Positions 62,937-64,000 of a DNA stretch of 64,000 nucleotides are shown one piece after another; position 1 is the stretch's first letter; each line of letters opens with the position of its first letter. Under the pieces are notes generated by a model, which was given only the letters and a program-made list of their open reading frames with translations, was not told the DNA's origin and did no database searches. Source of the stretch: Rouxiella badensis (GTDB lineage Bacteria > Pseudomonadota > Gammaproteobacteria > Enterobacterales > Enterobacteriaceae); NCBI GenBank assembly GCA_026967495.1, contig CP114060.1, positions 620,001 to 684,000 on the forward strand. Direction: 5' to 3'. Made by a program: the position numbers and the translations under genes.

Positions 62937-63668
62937 ATGTTTACAAGCCGCGAAGGAAAAAACGTACCACAAGTCACGTTCCACACTCGTCAGGGCGATA
63001 AGTGGATTGATACCACGACCGATGATCTGTTCAAAAACAAAACTGTGATCGTGTTTTCACTGCCTGGCGCGTTTACACCCACCTGCTCGTCAAGCCACCT
63101 GCCGCGCTACAACGAATTGGCCGGCGTGTTCAAACAACATGGGGTTGACAGCATTCTGTGTGTGTCAGTGAACGATACCTTTGTCATGAATGCCTGGAAG
63201 GCAGAACAGAACGCAGAAAACATTACCTTCATTCCTGACGGTAACGGCGAGTTCACTAAAGGGATGGACATGCTGGTCGAGAAAGCCGACCTCGGCTTTG
63301 GCCCGCGCTCATGGCGCTACTCCATGCTGGTACGCAACGGCGTAGTCGAAAAGATGTTCGTTGAGCCAAACAAGCCGGGCGACCCGTTTGAAGTATCAGA
63401 TGCAGACACCATGCTCAAATATCTGGCGCCTGAATATAAAGTGCAGGAATCCGTGTCGGTCTTTACTAAACCGGGCTGCCCGTTCTGTGCCAAAGCAAAA
63501 CAGATGCTGCAAGAGCGCGGCATTCAGTATGAAGAAGTTGTATTAGGTAAGGACGCAACCACCGTTAGCCTGCGTGCAGTCAGCGGTCGTGCAACGGTGC
63601 CGCAAGTCTTTATCGGGGGTCGCCACATCGGGGGAAGCGACGATCTAGAGCAGTTCTTCGCAGCCTGA
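62937..63668 (+). CDS. Hybrid peroxiredoxin 5-glutaredoxin
   Basis: Self-contained peroxidase: an N-terminal Prx5 domain with the peroxidatic Cys50 in PGAFTPTCSSSHLPRY, and a C-terminal glutaredoxin domain from about 170 with CPFC (181-184) and ATVPQVFIGGRHIGG. The glutaredoxin part lets glutathione reduce the peroxiredoxin, as shown for the Haemophilus influenzae hybrid. At 243 residues it matches that type. AAGAGG precedes ATG 62937 by six bases. In K-12 this place holds the oxyS RNA gene instead. Divergent from oxyR. Confidence 0.94.
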   Translation: MFTSREGKNVPQVTFHTRQGDKWIDTTTDDLFKNKTVIVFSLPGAFTPTCSSSHLPRYNELAGVFKQHGVDSILCVSVNDTFVMNAWKAEQNAENITFIPDGNGEFTKGMDMLVEKADLGFGPRSWRYSMLVRNGVVEKMFVEPNKPGDPFEVSDADTMLKYLAPEYKVQESVSVFTKPGCPFCAKAKQMLQERGIQYEEVVLGKDATTVSLRAVSGRATVPQVFIGGRHIGGSDDLEQFFAA

Positions 63669-63771
63669 TAGTCAAATGGGCGGAAAAGAAACGGAAAGTC
63701 TCAACACAATAAGAAAGTAGTGTATGAACAATTTGCGGGCCGAGTGGCCCGCTTTTTTTGTCGGTCTTTTA

Positions 63772-64000
63772 TCAGGCCAGACGGGCTTTTGCTTCACGGA
63801 TTGCCAGCGCAACCTGCTCAGGCGCGACGCCGCCTTTGGCATTACGCTTATCCAGGCAGGACTGCAGCGCCAGAATCGGGTAAACGTCATCACCGATAAT
63901 GCTGCTGAATTTTTGCAAATCGGCCAGCGGCAAGGCTTCAAGCGCTTTGCCCTGACGAATGGCTTCAACCACGGCTTCACCCACAATGTGGTGCGCTTCA
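63772..64000 (-). CDS. argH: Argininosuccinate lyase, C-terminal end (cut by window edge)
   Basis: The last 75 codons of ArgH, which splits argininosuccinate to arginine and fumarate. Visible text: EAHHIVGEAVVEAIRQGKAL, LQKFSSIIGDDVYPILALQS and CLDKRNAKGGVAPEQVALAI, close to the E. coli C-terminus. The gene enters from the right edge. The gap to the peroxiredoxin stop (63669-63771) holds a GC-rich hairpin with a T run near 63738-63760 that fits a terminator for the upstream gene. Confidence 0.95.
   Translation of the reverse strand, partial: EAHHIVGEAVVEAIRQGKALEALPLADLQKFSSIIGDDVYPILALQSCLDKRNAKGGVAPEQVALAIREAKARLA

Overview
The window is ordinary chromosomal core of an Enterobacterales bacterium. 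Nearly every gene is a close full-length relative of an Escherichia coli K-12 gene, and most of them keep the K-12 order. Some traits point to the Yersiniaceae/Hafniaceae side of the order rather than Escherichia: a peroxiredoxin-glutaredoxin hybrid gene beside oxyR, a 120-bp dispersed-type repeat I associate with Yersinia/Serratia genomes, and extra genes between syntenic blocks. I cannot name the species from the sequence.

Layout from left to right: the 5' end of cyaA (minus strand, UUG start), then the divergent hemCDXY haem operon and the small RNA glmZ under a sigma-54 type promoter. A GH3 beta-glucosidase follows where K-12 has aslBA. Next come the argX-hisR-leuT-proM tRNA cluster, the permease gene yifK and the enterobacterial common antigen operon wecA-wzzE-wecBCDE-wzxE-wecF-wzyE-wecG, which has no rffG or rffH. 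After that are rho, trxA, rhlB, gppA, rep and ppiC, followed by branched-chain amino acid synthesis: ilvC/ilvY, a DUF2461 gene, and ilvADEMG with its ilvL attenuator. An MFS transporter, comM, maoP, hdfR and a ytfQRT-yjfF type galactofuranose importer come next. Then there is one complete rRNA operon (16S, tRNA-Ile, tRNA-Ala, 23S, 5S, tRNA-Asp, tRNA-Trp), murI, btuB with a cobalamin riboswitch, trmA, fabR-yijD, sthA, oxyR with its divergent peroxiredoxin gene, and the 3' end of argH.

The genes fall into a few working groups. hemCDXY makes uroporphyrinogen III. The wec operon builds and exports common antigen on a lipid carrier. The ilv genes make isoleucine and valine under attenuation and IlvY control. 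ytfQRT-yjfF imports a furanose sugar. oxyR and its neighbour form a peroxide defence pair. The rrn operon joins the side that follows rrnC in K-12 (aspT, trpT, hdfR) to the side that precedes rrnB (murI, btuB, trmA), so gene order differs from K-12 at this point.

The strongest anomaly is technical. Sixteen of about 49 protein genes carry frameshifts, 21 in all, and each is undone by a one-base change (two bases in ytfR) that restores the family's usual length. The losses are mostly in homopolymers. Six of the gains are one extra base in the middle of a GAGCTC palindrome. Shared, motif-linked errors in conserved genes point to consensus sequencing error, perhaps promoted by base modification at GAGCTC, rather than gene decay. 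I found no CRISPR array, prophage, insertion sequence or toxin-antitoxin module, and no convincing new multi-gene system.
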